Assembly: GCA_030867875.1 (NCBI GenBank)
Contig: JAOWCC010000936.1
Location: 11,726,095-11,790,094, forward strand
Reading direction: 5' to 3'
DNA length: 64,000 nucleotides
From: Actinernus sp. WN-2022
Taxonomy: Eukaryota; Cnidaria; Anthozoa; Actiniaria; Actinernidae
The position numbers and the translations under genes are program-made. The notes below the pieces were generated by a model. It worked only from the letters and a program-made list of their open reading frames with translations, made no database searches and was not told the origin of the DNA. Within the stretch, counting starts at the first letter, position 1; the number at the start of each line of letters is the position of its first letter. Positions 30,528 through 42,564 of this stretch are shown here, piece after piece.

Positions 30528-31916
30528 AAAATATTTGGTTGAGAAAAACTGATCAGTTTTGTATAGTTGAGAATGCCTTTATATCACACAAACGAAGCAA
30601 AGGAGAACGATTATTCACCCGCATAGTTACTTACAATTAACAAAATATAATCCAACCATATATATATTTTAAAAATGAAAATAATTTTCCTAACACTTGG
30701 AAAACCTACTGCTCTAACTGCCACTCCTATAACCATTATTATTGCTCATAGAACGATAGTTGTGCCATGTAAAATATAATTCTTACCTTTTTAAACGTTT
30801 TGTTAATTTCGTATTATTATTCGTATTTTTTGTTAGGGCCGGTGAATTTAAAGTGCCACTACGACGAAATTCCTCCATTTTCTCCAGTAGTTTGTTGTCT
30901 TCCAAAACGACACACAGTATCGAAAATATCGTAAATGCGTATTTCCATTCAAAACTTCGTTCTTTCCTTTCCTTTTTGGAAAAAATAGTATAAACACGTA
31001 CTTTACTTATAAGTTCGTGCGAAAGTTTGTTGAAACGTAGCCCGCATGTTGTTGTGTTGAGAAGATGACGTCACGTTCGCTGAAAATTAGCTCTGTCATG
31101 GCTCTGTCACGGAACGGGTTCGATAATGGCGGACATAAAAACTCAAGATTCGGTCCCCAAAAAATAAAAATTTACATTGTCATATCAAAAAACGGTGTGG
31201 GTAGACAAAAAATATAGCAACGTTTCTTTATAAATAAGCAAAAATATCACTATCTCAAAATTTGATCGTAGTGTCACTTTAATATTGGACCCTTGTCCTT
31301 GTGTTCTTCCCTTCAGCTAGTCCATTTATTGTCCTAATATCTTGTATTTAGTTTTCTGTGTGTGTCTATCATGATTAGTCGTAAAGTTAATAAATAAATA
31401 AATAAATAACAATAACAAACATTTGTACCTGTTAATCAACCATTATGACTGGTAGCTAGAAAATTAGGAAGCAGCATTGAACCACCATTTAAAATTGGTT
31501 TGGCATATATATAAAACCCAAAAAATTAAAGAATTAGGGTATAGTGTATATTAGTCTAGTTATTTTTTACATGGTGTAGTTGATGTGAGAGGGGCACTGT
31601 CATTGGAATTGAATCTTCAAGTTTCTTTAAACAGAACTACAAAAACAAAACTACAAACACCTCGAAACCGAAGAGTAATACCTAATATGGTTAAAAAAAA
31701 ATTCCATAAAGGATGGCAAAGTGGATTACAAAAGCTAATTCTATAAACTTGATTTCGGTTACAGGGAACATATATATAACATTCTCTCCAGTGACTAATT
31801 ATAAGGGATGTAAATCTTATCAAACCTGATATTTTCTGGATATCTAACTCCCACAGGTTATTTTCAGGTAAGCTTTAATTACATTACATATAAATAACAT
31901 GACTGCAGTGATTATT
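30528..31916. other. No gene recognised
   Basis: AT-rich. A (AATA)n run ends near 31410, after TGTCTATCATGATTAGTCGT. That combination looks like the 3' tail of a LINE or SINE, but no coding part is attached. Confidence 0.35.
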
Positions 31917-32013
31917 ACTCCGGCGCTCCTAAGCAGCCGCTGGAGTCTTAAAATGCAGTATGTGTCTTTTTGTTACTACTCCGGCGCTGAAAGGCAGTCG
32001 CCGGAGTCTTAAA
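31917..32013. repeat. Two tandem GC-rich hairpins
   Basis: ACTCCGGCG...CGCTGGAGTCTTAAA (31917-31953) and ACTCCGGCG...CGCCGGAGTCTTAAA (31978-32013) are two copies of a 36-nt unit that folds into a 9-bp stem with a loop of about 12 nt around GGCAG. The second stem is perfect, the first has one mismatch. Both are followed by TTAAA. Confidence 0.8.
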
Positions 32014-32617
32014 GGCGCTGTGTCACGGTACTGCACATGTCACAGTCTCCATACATTGAATTGACAGCTCAATTGTGTAAGTAACATCCAATGATAATCA
32101 ATCAAAATAAATTGCCGGAAACGCCACACTGTTCGGGTGATAGCCGTGATTCACAGATTATAGTTTTGCACAGTATATGGCGAGATTTACAAGGATTTTA
32201 TTCTTCCTACATCCAAGGTAAACAGCATTGAGTAAAGAATGGTATATATATTTCATTAATTGCTTGTATTTTTTGCTGTTTCCAGTCGTAAACAGTCTAA
32301 ATCAGAATCCAGACTCAAGATTGGGATAAGGCAGTCTTTATTATTTATTAATGTTCAAATTTCGTGCATTGTACAAAATCCAAGCATGTGATTGGCTAAT
32401 GAGCGTGCATTATTGGTGACCACAGCACTCGACCCAGACCCTCTCTTACCTAGGGAAAGGGAGACCTGATACAGTGACTGAGTGAGCATTCGCTTAGTTA
32501 CGTGTTTGGACGGTTTGCAAAAGCTCATTACAATCGCCTATTTAACAGTGAAAATGTAGACAATTACTAGAAAGGTAACGACATGATTGAACTCTGTTTC
32601 CTGTGTGACAGAAGATA

Positions 32618-33480
32618 TATATTTTGAGGCGAACATTTCCATAATCGCTCGTTGGAAATGGCTGATTTGCGAGTGCTGGAAGTATGTGTCCGAGTGAATG
32701 AAAGTTTCTACTACAGTCTAGCAGTCTTACTGAAGAAATGGATTTTATTTCTGAGACCTTACTCTGTCAATAAGAGGAGAACATTAAGCGAGAATTCAGT
32801 GGATCGTTCGAAAACCCAGGATTTTTGATTTGGAAAATGTTTGCATCGGAGCCGAGCACATGGAATGAAGCTAGTTTCAAGTCAAGATTATATTTCACTC
32901 CACTGCCCCACTGGAATCTGCAGGTTAGTTATTTACGAATGAAAGAAACTATTAAAGAAAGTAAACTATCTAGGAGTTAAGCCGGCTAAATAATTGATAT
33001 TTGAATACATGGCTCCAAGTGAAACGTTTTCGAGTTAATTGTACAATAATACTATTCGCCTCACATTATATTTTGAGGCAAACATTTGCATAATCGTTCG
33101 TTAGAAATGGCTGATTTGCAAGCGCTGAAAGTACAACAACTGAACAGGTCAACATGTGTCCGAGAAAACAAAAGCTTCTACAACACTCTAGTAGTCTTAC
33201 TGAAGAAATGGATTTTATTTCCGAGACCTTACTCTGTCAATAAGAGGAGACAATGAATAGACAATTCAGTGGATGGTTCTAAAACCTAGGATTTTTTATT
33301 TGGAAAATGTTTGCGCCTGAGCCGAGCACACGGAGGCCAGTTTCAAGATTTCAATTCACTGGAATCTGCAGGTTAGTTATTTTCGAATGAAAGAAACTAT
33401 TAAATAAAGTAGACTATCTAGGAGTTAAGCCGGCTAAATACTTGATATTTGAATACATGGCTCCAAGAGAAACGTTTTTT
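32618..33480. repeat. Diverged ~447-bp tandem duplication
   Basis: Unit 1 (32618-33064) and unit 2 (33066-33480) align throughout. Shared blocks include ATTTTGAGGC.AACATTT, GAAATGGCTGATTTGC, TCTTACTGAAGAAATGGATT, ACCTTACTCTGTCAATAAGA and GAGTTAAGCCGGCTAAATA. Identity is about 85% with several indels, so this is an older duplication. No coding frame is shared. Confidence 0.88.
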
Positions 33481-33724
33481 AAATGTACAATGTACAAATC
33501 ATACTCGCAAGGCGTCAGCTAAACTGATCGAAATATTATTTGCAAAGTTATCTATTTAGTTAGATATTAAAAGTCGTGTTTTTATTCATTGTCTATTGAA
33601 ATGACATTTCTTTGTGAAGATATTTACCGTAAAATGATTTAATTCATGCGAAATATTTGACTTCTTTATGAAATTGTTATTGACCAGTCTATGGTATTAC
33701 AATGAAAATTCACTGCTGACAGTG

Positions 33725-33945
33725 CACTCAGTTTGAATATTAAAAGAGTTAGAGACTTTATGTTTGTGCTTTATCGGCAAAATACAGTCACTTGCTGACT
33801 GTACGATGAACTCAAAATTTCTTCATACTGCATGAGGCCGGAGGCCGAATGCAGTATGAAGAAATTTTTCGTTCATCGTACAGTCAGCGCGTGCCTGTAT
33901 TTGTCGATAAAGCACTCACAAGCAGTCTCTAACCCTTACTTAAAA
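33725..33945. mobile_element. Foldback element, arms ~100 bp
   Basis: The left arm (AGAGACTTTATGTTTGTGCTTTA... to ...TTTCTTCATACTGCAT) and right arm (ATGCAGTATGAAGAAATTTT... to ...CAAGCAGTCTCTAACCC) are inverted copies meeting near 33835. A related single arm is at about 44421-44600. Confidence 0.85.
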
Positions 33946-34095
33946 CATACTATTATTACAATTCTAAATACATATATTACAAACATCATGATTCTTACCA
34001 TTATACGTTTAGAATAATAGCCCATACACACAAATATACAAGTACAATTACTTCCTACTACAAGATCATGACTGCCTATGGTGTGGGTGGGTGGG

Positions 34096-34206
34096 TATTG
34101 CGAAAACTGCTCCAGTAGTGGAGCCCATCCCACCGTGTGCGGTTATGTGCAGGGTAATACTAGAACGTGCTTCTTATTGCATGTCTGGGGGCATATGCCA
34201 GTACTT
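34096..34206. repeat. 111-bp direct repeat, copy 1
   Basis: All but identical to 34919-35029 (one difference, CATCCCACC versus CATCACACC). Starts TTGCGAAAACTGCTCCAGTA and ends ATATGCCAGTACTTCC. The open frame it creates in both places (CENCSSSGAH...) reflects the duplication and has no start or splice context. Confidence 0.95.
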
Positions 34207-34918
34207 CCATTTCTGCAGCATGCAATAAGAACACGCATTTCTCAGCTTTCTGCTTCACTCCAAACCCTTCAATAATAGGCTCGGCCAACATTATTCTGCG
34301 CATGATGAATTAGATGAGTCGTTGCAACTGGACTCTTTGATTCAGCTATTTCTCTCGTACTACTGTTCTCCCTTTTTAGGATTTGGCTAGCTTGCTTCCA
34401 AGTCCATCGTAATTCATAACGCCAAGCTGATTCTTCGCTTGAAAATCCGTACTGCTGATTCTCTCAAAAGTTATAATGGTCTTGTCAAATATTTTTCTTC
34501 GAAAGTAGAATTGTCCAAGCTAGAACCTCGGCAAGTCGGTCTCCATCTTTGCCCATTCGGTTTCGTATGAGTATCTCTGCTTAGAATTCAGAGTCACATG
34601 CAGTGATTTCGTCTTGGTCTGGCTCATTTCTGCTGGTGTTTGGACAGATCGTGCTTCAAGTTTCTCAGCCATTCGTAGATGAAACTCTGTTTTTGTTTCT
34701 TGGGAGTCTTTGCGAAATCTTCTTCGTTGTAGAGGTGATCTGATTCAGGGAAGTCCACAGCTGATGTGCTTTTCTGTCCGATGCCGGCGTAGAGATTACT
34801 AGTTAATGAATGAAGGTGACGATATCTCTGTTTGTGTTGACCAGTGGCTTTCTTAATTGTCCTGATGCCGGCGTTAGAACAACAAATAAAGAGCTTGTGC
34901 TGCTAAGATCAACGGATT

Positions 34919-35029
34919 ATTGCGAAAACTGCTCCAGTAGTGGAGCCCATCACACCGTGTGCGGTTATGTGCAGGGTAATACTAGAACGTGCTTCTTATT
35001 GCATGTCTGGGGGCATATGCCAGTACTTC
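34919..35029. repeat. 111-bp direct repeat, copy 2
   Basis: Partner of 34096-34206; the 712 bp between them has no recognised coding sequence. The pair could be short terminal repeats of a small element (TRIM-like) or a segmental copy. Confidence 0.95.
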
Positions 35030-35439
35030 CTGTGTTAAATATTTGTGGAATATCGTCACATCACTGCCCAACCCAGCTCGTCCCAGACCTGATCTAGATT
35101 TATATTAACACATATGTCAGTGTCAATAACCACCCAAATTTGACCAAATTGAAACAAGCTGCTCGCGTCCGTAGATATATATTTCCTCGTTATGCACTTT
35201 TGACATGAAATAATTCTCCAAATGACACCATTGTTTTAGTTCTACAAGTTTAATAACACAGTTCTCTGCTGTAAAAAAAATGAACATTGGAAGATTTCTT
35301 GTCTTAAAGTTTGGAAACGTAACACATGCCTTTGACGCTAGAAAGTTCAGAACTCGCGGAAGTACTCAGGATTATAATTACTAGTGGCTGTTTACTAGTT
35401 TGCACTATCGGCTGTTATGGACTGGAAACTTACTTTCAC

Positions 35440-36000
35440 AGCTTAATATATATGTCGATTGGTCAGAAGGATATCTTGTTTAAGATGTTCTGGTTCTTTC
35501 GGCATCAGGAAATTTTGAAACGGGAGTTTTCGTACAGTATTTCAAGCTATGCTGTAGCGGGAGTTCAGTAGTGACAAATGTCCCTGAAACTAGTAGCGCG
35601 TTCATTATTATCAGTTTGTTCTATGGGTTCTCATGTATTCAATAATTACGTCTGGAGCTTCATATGTATGTGGATTGGTCACAAGGAGTTTCTCTTTCAG
35701 TTTTTCCCGTTAGTTTGGACATTAGAGATTTATTCTTGGAGATTTCGTACAGTTTAGCGACCGTGTGCCGAAAGTAGAAAAGTTCGATTGTCACGAAAGT
35801 GCGTAAACTGACAAGCGGTTTCAATTAGCAGTTCGATGTTTTGACCCTCATGTAGTCGATAATAACTTCTGTAGCTTCATCATATGTATGTCGATTGCTC
35901 ACAAGGCTATATCGTGTTTGAGTTCATGAGGTTGTTTTCCCAGCAAAGAAAGGTTTTATCTAACTTTTCGTACAGTCTTTGCACTCCGGTCGGTTCATAT
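35440..36000. repeat. Diverged ~215-bp repeats (copies 3-5 of a dispersed family)
   Basis: Three units begin near 35446, 35659 and 35878 with ATATGTATGTCGATTGGTCA or close variants. Each ends about 95 bp later in TTCGTACAGT. Related blocks occur at 29280-29560. Confidence 0.65.
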
Positions 36001-37633
36001 AATTTCAGCCTCGTTTCTAAGCCGTAGATATATATTTCTTCGTATCGCTGTTGAAAACTGCCATATCATTTGTAATATGACATGAAAAGTTGCCATGTGC
36101 TTCGTGAACTCAATTGGACATCCAAACCCTCTTCGCTTCTGGTTGGAATGCCAAAAAGCTTCCAATTTTAATTCTTGCGTTTTTCGGCTGCTGTATTCAG
36201 AGTACGCAGTGGCGGTCTTCCCCGGCGGTAAGCATCACTTATGATTTTTTAGGCGACCATTGCGCATGCGCAATGTAGCCTACTGAAGTTGGGGACTATC
36301 TATGTCTCGGCATCAACCGATAATTGACAATTTAACTCAGGGGGGTACTGTTGAATCAGGTAAGGAAAGCCGTAGAATAAATATCTTTATCTATTTAATT
36401 ATTCTTTAGTTAATCATTAGTCTTATTGCAAGTTAAAGCGGTTTTGGTGTGTTGGCCCTTCGTTGTTTCTGAAATAAAACGAGTATTTTAATGAAAAGAC
36501 CGTGGGACCGCGCCGGTGTGCTAAAACCGTAATAGGGTCGTATGTCCTTATTTGGATGAGAACGTTCCTTCGATGCGACTGATTGGGAGTGAATGTGCTT
36601 TGACTTCGCGAAGAATAATCGGTGAGAGTTTTGTCCTGCTTTGCTTTCATGTTTGTGCTCTTGTCAACTGACATTTGCATACACAGCCTTAGAATATATA
36701 CGGTCAAGAGACGAAAAGCTCACGCTAAAATCTTTGAGAGCTGTTTTGAACCGAGTCTTGTGTCTCTCCAGTCGAGCCGAGTTTCACTGTCGTATTGCTA
36801 GGCGTAAAAGCAAACTTGAAAAGCTTATAAAGAAATACAAAGGAACATCAAGGAATATAACTAAAGGTAATATATACAAAACTGTTGTCAAACTCTGTGA
36901 ACGAGACAAGCTATTGCTGAACCAGAAACTGACATTCAAGTGAAGTGAACGTACGAAGGTACTTGTTCAAACTGAATCAATATGGGAAATAGTATTATGC
37001 AGTATAGGGCTGTTATAATCTAGAATGCATTCGACGTATTTATAGAGTATCGTGAATGCTTTAAAGGAATGTTTTGGAGTTCTATGTTGTTATTGTTTTA
37101 CATACGAGTTAAGGTGAATAAGTGCATGCATTCATTCAATGAACTCTTCTCAAAGTGGAACTCAAATCGAACTGCCGAAATGAACTAAGATTTTTCACCG
37201 TGAACCCGACATGTGAAATTTCTCAACCTCATGTAAACCGACAAAACTTTGCCGCGCAAGTCCATGCAAGAGCCGCTTAATCGGAATATTTGTAGTTTAT
37301 TTCTAGCAAATAAGTCGATCGTTAAATAGACAAACGGCCCGGAAAACACTTCGTGAAGTCTGAATAAAGTTTGAAGTAAACATGCAAGCGAGCCCGGTGG
37401 GGAGGGGGTTCTTCAAGGTAAAAAGGGCAGGGGTGACCGTCGGAAAACCTCGAAAAATACCCCCAAAAAAATCCAAACCGTGAATAATTTTCCATCTTAG
37501 AATGTACCTCACGGTCTAAATATCACCCTGAAAAATGGATTTCACTTGTACAACCCCTAAAAAATACTAAATCGCCGATTTCAAACCCTAAAAAATACGA
37601 CGATCACCCGTACCAGCCGAATATAGGAAGAAA
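36001..37633. other. No confident gene
   Basis: A 100-codon + frame at 36641-36943 (basic, KSKLEKLIKKYKGTSRNITK) looks protein-like in its second half but has no recognised motif or splice support. 37290-37440 and 37660-37760 share GAATAAAGTTTGAAGTAAAC and GTGAAGT/TTTGAAGTGTG blocks, an old duplication around the poly-C tract. Confidence 0.35.
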
Positions 37634-37656
37634 CCCCCCCCCCCCCCCCCCCCCCC
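37634..37656. repeat. 23-bp poly-C tract
   Basis: An uninterrupted C homopolymer (G on the other strand), a G-quadruplex or i-motif candidate. Its length is likely polymorphic or uncertain in assembly. Confidence 0.95.
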
Positions 37657-37789
37657 GGTCAAGCGAGTCTTTGAGAACTTTAGTTTAGTAGCTGATCGTT
37701 AATAGAGAAACACTTTGAAGTGTGAATACCGTGAATAAAGTTTGAAGTAAACATGCCAGCGAGGGAAAGGGAAACACATCGAAGGCAAG

Positions 37790-38620
37790 GAGCACTCTGT
37801 AGCGATTAAATAATAGAAGTTTAATAAAGGGTAGGCTTGTGAATCAAAAATAGAAGGGGAGGATTGACCAATTGAAATTAAATAATACAACTGAAGAAGG
37901 GTGGGTTCTATCGAATCAAAAATAAAAGGGAAGGGGTAGATGATAGTAATTCAAAAATCAATTGGGAGGGCAATTAAATAATAGAACAGCAGGTGTATCC
38001 TATAGTAATTAAATAATAGATGGGACTTTTGCCTATAGTGTATAAAAAATAAAACGCAAGGCGTGTCCTATAGTAGTTAAATAATAGAAGTTAGAGGGTG
38101 GGCTAGTTAATCAAAAATAGAACGGGAGGAGTGACCAATAGAAATTTAATAATTGAAGTTAGAGGGTGGGCTATATTGTATTAAAAATAGAATGCGAGGG
38201 ATGGACCATAGTAATTAAAAATATATATGGCCTATAGTGATTACATAATAGAACAGCAGGGGTGCCTTATTTTAATTAAATAATAGAAGGAGGTATACTA
38301 TAAGAATTAAAAAATCAATGAGGTGTGGCCTATAGTATTTAAATAATAGACCAGCAGGAGTACCTATAGTAATTAAATATAAGAAGGGGAGGCGTAGACT
38401 ATAGTGATTCAAAATTAGAAGAGGAAGGGTGGCCTATAGTAATTAAATACTTGAAATTAGAGGGTGGTCTAGTGAATGAAAAATAGAATGGGAAAATGGC
38501 CAATAGAAATTAAATAATCGAAGTGGACAGGTAGGCTATATTGAATAAAAAATATAACGATAGGGATAGACCATAGTAATTCCAAACTTAATGGGGTGTG
38601 GCCTATAATAATTACATAGG
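37790..38620. repeat. Degenerate minisatellite, ~35-60-bp units
   Basis: More than fifteen loose copies of AATTAAATAATAGAA joined to purine-rich GGGTGGCCTATAGT or a variant. Spacing is irregular and copies have drifted. Not coding. Confidence 0.85.
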
Positions 38621-38771
38621 TAGCACGCAATACATAAGTGTTTGGATAAGGCTCAAATATGTCAAAAACCTGTCATCACATTTACTAGACAAGTGTCCTG
38701 CCCAGGAGCGGGTCATATCTGGTTATATCTCTTTGAAACAATAGCTGCTGTCAAAAACTCAAAAGCTGCTG

Positions 38772-39165
38772 TCAAATACTCAATCGACACCATGCTCCTA
38801 GAGTGAAAACAGGCTGCCTGTAAAGGCCAAGAGCCAGCACTTTCTCTGCCTTTATACACTCATGCATTGTCGTATCTTGCCGCGTCAGATTAGGAGCCTG
38901 CAGAACGTTGAGTAGCACCCGAAAAGCTCCTCTACTGACACGAAGAAGTTGCTTGAAGTAGTCGTCCGGAATGGCACGGTTATTGAAGGAGGTCAAACCT
39001 CCGCCGATTATTCCTACGTCTCAGTCGTCTTCTATACACAGCAATGGCCAAAATTCTCCTCCGGCAGATATTAAGTAAAGCAAAAGCAACAATAATCTGC
39101 TGTATATTAAAGAAATTGAAATAATCCTGCATAAAAAAAGCGAGAAAAAGAACTAGTCGAAGCAT
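38772..39165 (-). pseudogene. PIF/Harbinger-like transposase N-terminal fragment
   Basis: The minus-strand reading gives YRRRLRRRNNRRRFDLLQ (end of the 39165-38980 frame), then in another frame AIPDDYFKQLLRVSRGAFRV and APNLTRQDTTMHECIKAEKV ending LALGLYR. Arg-rich start, 'F..L.R.S...F..LL..', a basic linker, then 'I..E..LA.GLYRL' is the N-terminal arrangement of HARBI1-like proteins. The DDE catalytic core is absent, and the tail (QPVFTLGAWC) has diverged. Inactive. Confidence 0.5.
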
Positions 39166-39317
39166 GATGTAAACAACTCGTGGCAGTCTTAAGCACGCGA
39201 ACCGATTCGCGCCAGTTATTCGTATTTGTAATCTGATGCACTCATGGTTTGCCGTATGTCGTACACGTGCGACCCTGACAGGAGCCTAGTTAGGGACGGA
39301 CCATTTGAAAATTTATG

Positions 39318-39450
39318 GAGGGGAGGGAGGGGGGGGGGGGGGGGGTACCGCAAATCCCCCCAAAAAAATCGAGCAAGCCGAATTTGCAGTGAAAAAAGAG
39401 CGAACGAGCCAAAATCACCCCCAAAAAAATCGAGCAAGGGTGAAACTTTG
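39318..39450. repeat. G-run and duplicated CCCCCAAAAAAATCGAGCAA segment
   Basis: A G-rich run near 39318-39345 is followed by two copies of CCCCCAAAAAAATCGAGCAA (about 39356 and 39418), 62 bp apart. Open frames here on both strands are low-complexity artefacts. Confidence 0.8.
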
Positions 39451-41040
39451 TTCAATAGCTGAAACAGTTCAGCCAATGTTTAGTCTCCAGAACACAGGAA
39501 ACCAGTGTTTTAGAGAGCAGTAAAATCTCAATCTTTAAAAATTTAAAGACATTCTGCTTTTTCAGTTCCATACGCAGGACGGTATATTATCTAAGCTCAT
39601 AATCAAAGGCACATTCCCATAGGACAGATAATGCATTCGTGTACAAGAGATTAGTGATATATGCCAATGTTGAGCACTTCTTCATTTTTTTAAATTTTAT
39701 TTGAGACTACGGAACAATGCAATATGATGCACTACAATACAATATGATGCACGAATTAACAGTACACTTTTAAGTATCCAACTGGGAAGGAGTGTGAGGT
39801 AGAGATTTCAAGAATAATACATGTATATATATATATATGTTTTCTACTAAACAAAGGTAATGTACATGGAAAATACCATAAATCTAGAAATATTAAAATT
39901 GTGTAAAATGTTCTTAATGTAAAACCAAAATGCTGAATGCCTTAAAAAAAATTGTACAAGGTCCGATGCCATAAAAAGTATTTCTTGCAGCAATAGGAGT
40001 CCTAAATTTTTTTTAGAGCAAACTGGAAATCAAGAGCAAACACAAAATCAACAATCAGTCGTTACAGTACCTTCTTTAATCTTTCCGACTAACAGGTTTG
40101 TTTGCACAAAACACACCAAGCGACTGTGAACCGCGCTATTCTTGTCACTGCATTTCTCTCTACCACGTTTTCCTGTACCCACCTCCAATTGCATGCTGGG
40201 TAATGGACAAAAATTCCACAAGGGGTCCCCCCTATGGGACTCCTGTAGGATTTTTTATAAGTCGTTTACCCCTACGACCAAGAGCGGTGATTTGGACTCA
40301 AGCCGTTGCTTTAAAGTGACAAAAACACATCCTAATAGGTTGAGCAGGGGTAAAAGACTGCCAACTGCAGGATTTCAAGGATTTCATTGAAGAATTTGTT
40401 CCTGTCTGAAAGCACAAACACTACAGAAAAAAACTGTGAAATCCCCTCACAAAGCCTACTGGAAGCAAACCAAGTACTTTTGAGCCGTAATCAGTCTTAA
40501 TGATGACCTCTAGCTCTCTGACAGTGGCATTTTTCTCCAAAATTAGAGCACATTTCATTGGAAACCCTACAAAAGTAGCGATACCTACCGTCGACGAGTA
40601 CGTAGAATTCTCCCGAATGGCATTGTGGGGAACGTTTGAGCCCTTGGCTTAAGAAGTCAGCAGTATTTAACTAACCCGGGCTAGCCAAACTTGAACTGAG
40701 GGAGGAGGGTTGGGTTCGCACTCAGGATTTCCCCAATTGAGTTCACACCTGATCAAACCTGAAAGAGTTAACACCCATGTCATGTGACCTCTTCTGTTTT
40801 CACTCAAACTCATTTTACAGGATGTTAGCATCCAATTTAGTTGAATAATGTCAATTGCATGTAAAATGACCTAATTTTTTTGAAAGCAGAATTATTTACA
40901 GGTTATCTATGGTTGGAAAGCAAATATCCTAATTATGGACAAGAAGAAGGTGTGGCTGATCACATAATTGAACTTATTAGCACCATGACTCCCAAAAATA
41001 AAGTCACAGCAACTGGAAGATATATATACTGTGCTTAACA
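39451..41040. other. No gene recognised
   Basis: Mostly AT-rich. 39700-39760 has a duplicated CAATATGATGCAC block and 39820-39840 a (TA)n run. Open frames at 40098-40390 have no family motifs. Confidence 0.4.
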
Positions 41041-41082
41041 CAAACCTTTGCAATGAACTTGAATTGGTTTGTCCATTTATAT

Positions 41083-41200
41083 GCAAGCCAGCGAGGACCC
41101 TGGACCCAAAACGACATCCAAAGTGGACAACGCGTTGTCCATTTCTATGCAAGCCAGCCTGAACCCTGGACCGAAACGGGCTATATCCAGAGCTGGCTAT
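41083..41200. repeat. Two diverged ~65-bp direct repeats
   Basis: TGTCCATTTATATGCAAGCC...ACCCTGGACCCAAAAC and TGTCCATTTCTATGCAAGCC...ACCCTGGACCGAAACG, followed by two copies of CTATATCCAGAG(C/T)TGGC (about 41182 and 41220). They form the leader of the GC-rich pseudogene. Confidence 0.8.
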
Positions 41201-41263
41201 ATAGACAAACAACACACAGCTATATCCAGAGTTGGCGATATAGGCGCGACAATACAACTATGC

Positions 41264-42318
41264 CAAGAGCAACAGAACTGTCGCAACAGCAAATGCAGGA
41301 AATACGTGCGGCTAGAGGGATGCACTGAATCCGACGTATAGCCAAAAAAATACAACGTTTGGGAGGCTCGCATTCGAGGAATATTGGCGGACACGCCGCC
41401 CGAGAGAATCGAACAGCTGGAAGTGGAGAACGCCAAATTGCGTGTCGAAGCAGCGGAAATCCCCGTGGTGACACGTCCGGCGACCAAACCGCGGCAAGAT
41501 TTGCTGCAACGCATTCGAGAACTGGAAGCACAAAGCCAACTGGAAGGTCGAAGAGCAAAACAATGCATACGAGATTTTGAAGACGCCGTACTTAGAGCAG
41601 AGCAGGAGGCTAGGAAGTGGACACAAGAACACCATAGGTTGTCTCTGGAAAACAACAAACTGCGGCAGAGAGTCGACGGTGCAGAAGCAAACCAGAGAGC
41701 AGACCGGCGGAACAAAAAATGCGTGCATTGGCCCTGGAAGTCAACGAAGTACTCCAGGAGCGGCAGGTCCGCATTCGAGAGCTGGAGACCGAGAACACCA
41801 AACTGCGAGAAGACCTTGCAGAAGCCCAAAGCGCGCGCCTCGTGCTCGAAGAAGAAAAAGCCCAGTGCTCGAAGGAAAAAAGGGCGCCAAGCGCCGCTAG
41901 ACGAGTGCGGCCACAACACTTTTTGCCGGGCATACGGTGGTTGGAACATGTCCAAACAACTAATTGGAGAAAGGGAAACGTAGGGTATTTGGGAAACACG
42001 TTTCTACTACAACCGACCAACATGGCACAGAAGTACGCATCCGCGAAAGACATGGGCCTTCGCTCCGTTGGCGAGCGCACGTCCTGCTGCAGAACTTATT
42101 CGAGGGCAACCTCGCTTCCGACATCGCAGAAGTGGACTACCTCCCGGTTGGCCGCAGCAACGAACTCCGCATCGAGTTGCAGCTAGTCTCCGCCGTCTTC
42201 GTCGACGACATCTACCTCTGGAGCCTGCCCTCCGACACCCAGGTGTCTCGCACTCGCGCCGGCGGCCGGGGCACTGGCGAAAGCTTTCCTCGCCAACATC
42301 CGCGCGCATGCATATAGG
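41264..42318 (+). pseudogene. GC-rich coiled-coil gene relic
   Basis: The + strand starts MPRATELSQQQMQEIRAARG at 41264. It then passes through frames 41384-41720 (PPERIEQLEVENAKLRVEAA, DLLQRIRELEAQ, EAQSQLEGRRAKQ), 41719-41890 (LALEVNEVLQERQVRIRELE, TENTKLREDLAEAQ) and, after more shifts, 41964-42318 (HVLLQNLFEGNLASD, IAEVDYLPVGRSNELRIELQ, LVSAVFVDDIYLWSLPSDTQ). Regular heptads with Leu/Ile predict a long coiled coil, then a globular hydrophobic part. Local GC is far above its AT-rich neighbours. At least three frameshifts are needed. I do not recognise the family; a transposon or virus-like ORF, or a processed foreign gene, are options. Confidence 0.45.
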
Positions 42319-42564
42319 TATATAGTATTGCAGGCGGCACGAAAAATGCTCTCCTATTGGCGTGCCAGGCCTCGTGGCAGCTACCAGAGCCAGGTAGTCG
42401 GAAGTGGTAGTTGAAACTCGAGGTAGACTAATTTTAATGAGCAATTCTGTTTCTACCCCGTGGTCCGTTTGCTGTTGGTTGGCAATTCTGTTTCTACCAT
42501 TTGGGTCCGACGTACAACTTAGTCTAAACACATCTCGAAAATCTACGTGGGAATCTCGCCAGCA

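Noticed and set aside
34078..35097. Cys-containing ORFs CENCSSSGAH... at two places, suggesting a duplicated zinc or EGF-like exon
   Set aside because: The identity is at DNA level over 111 bp regardless of frame; no cysteine pattern or splice sites.
39244..39523. Gly-rich and Lys-rich ORFs on both strands
   Set aside because: Low-complexity G-run and duplicated poly-A/C segments.
41069..41341. NPGP motif (ASLNPGPK) as a 2A-like ribosome-skipping peptide upstream of the coiled-coil gene
   Set aside because: The D-x-E preceding NPGP is missing and the segment is a decayed DNA repeat; the match is too short.
41197..42531. Long minus-strand ORFs (up to 252 codons) in the GC-rich island
   Set aside because: GC-rich DNA has few stops; these are antisense to the heptad-repeat coding sequence and lack natural composition.
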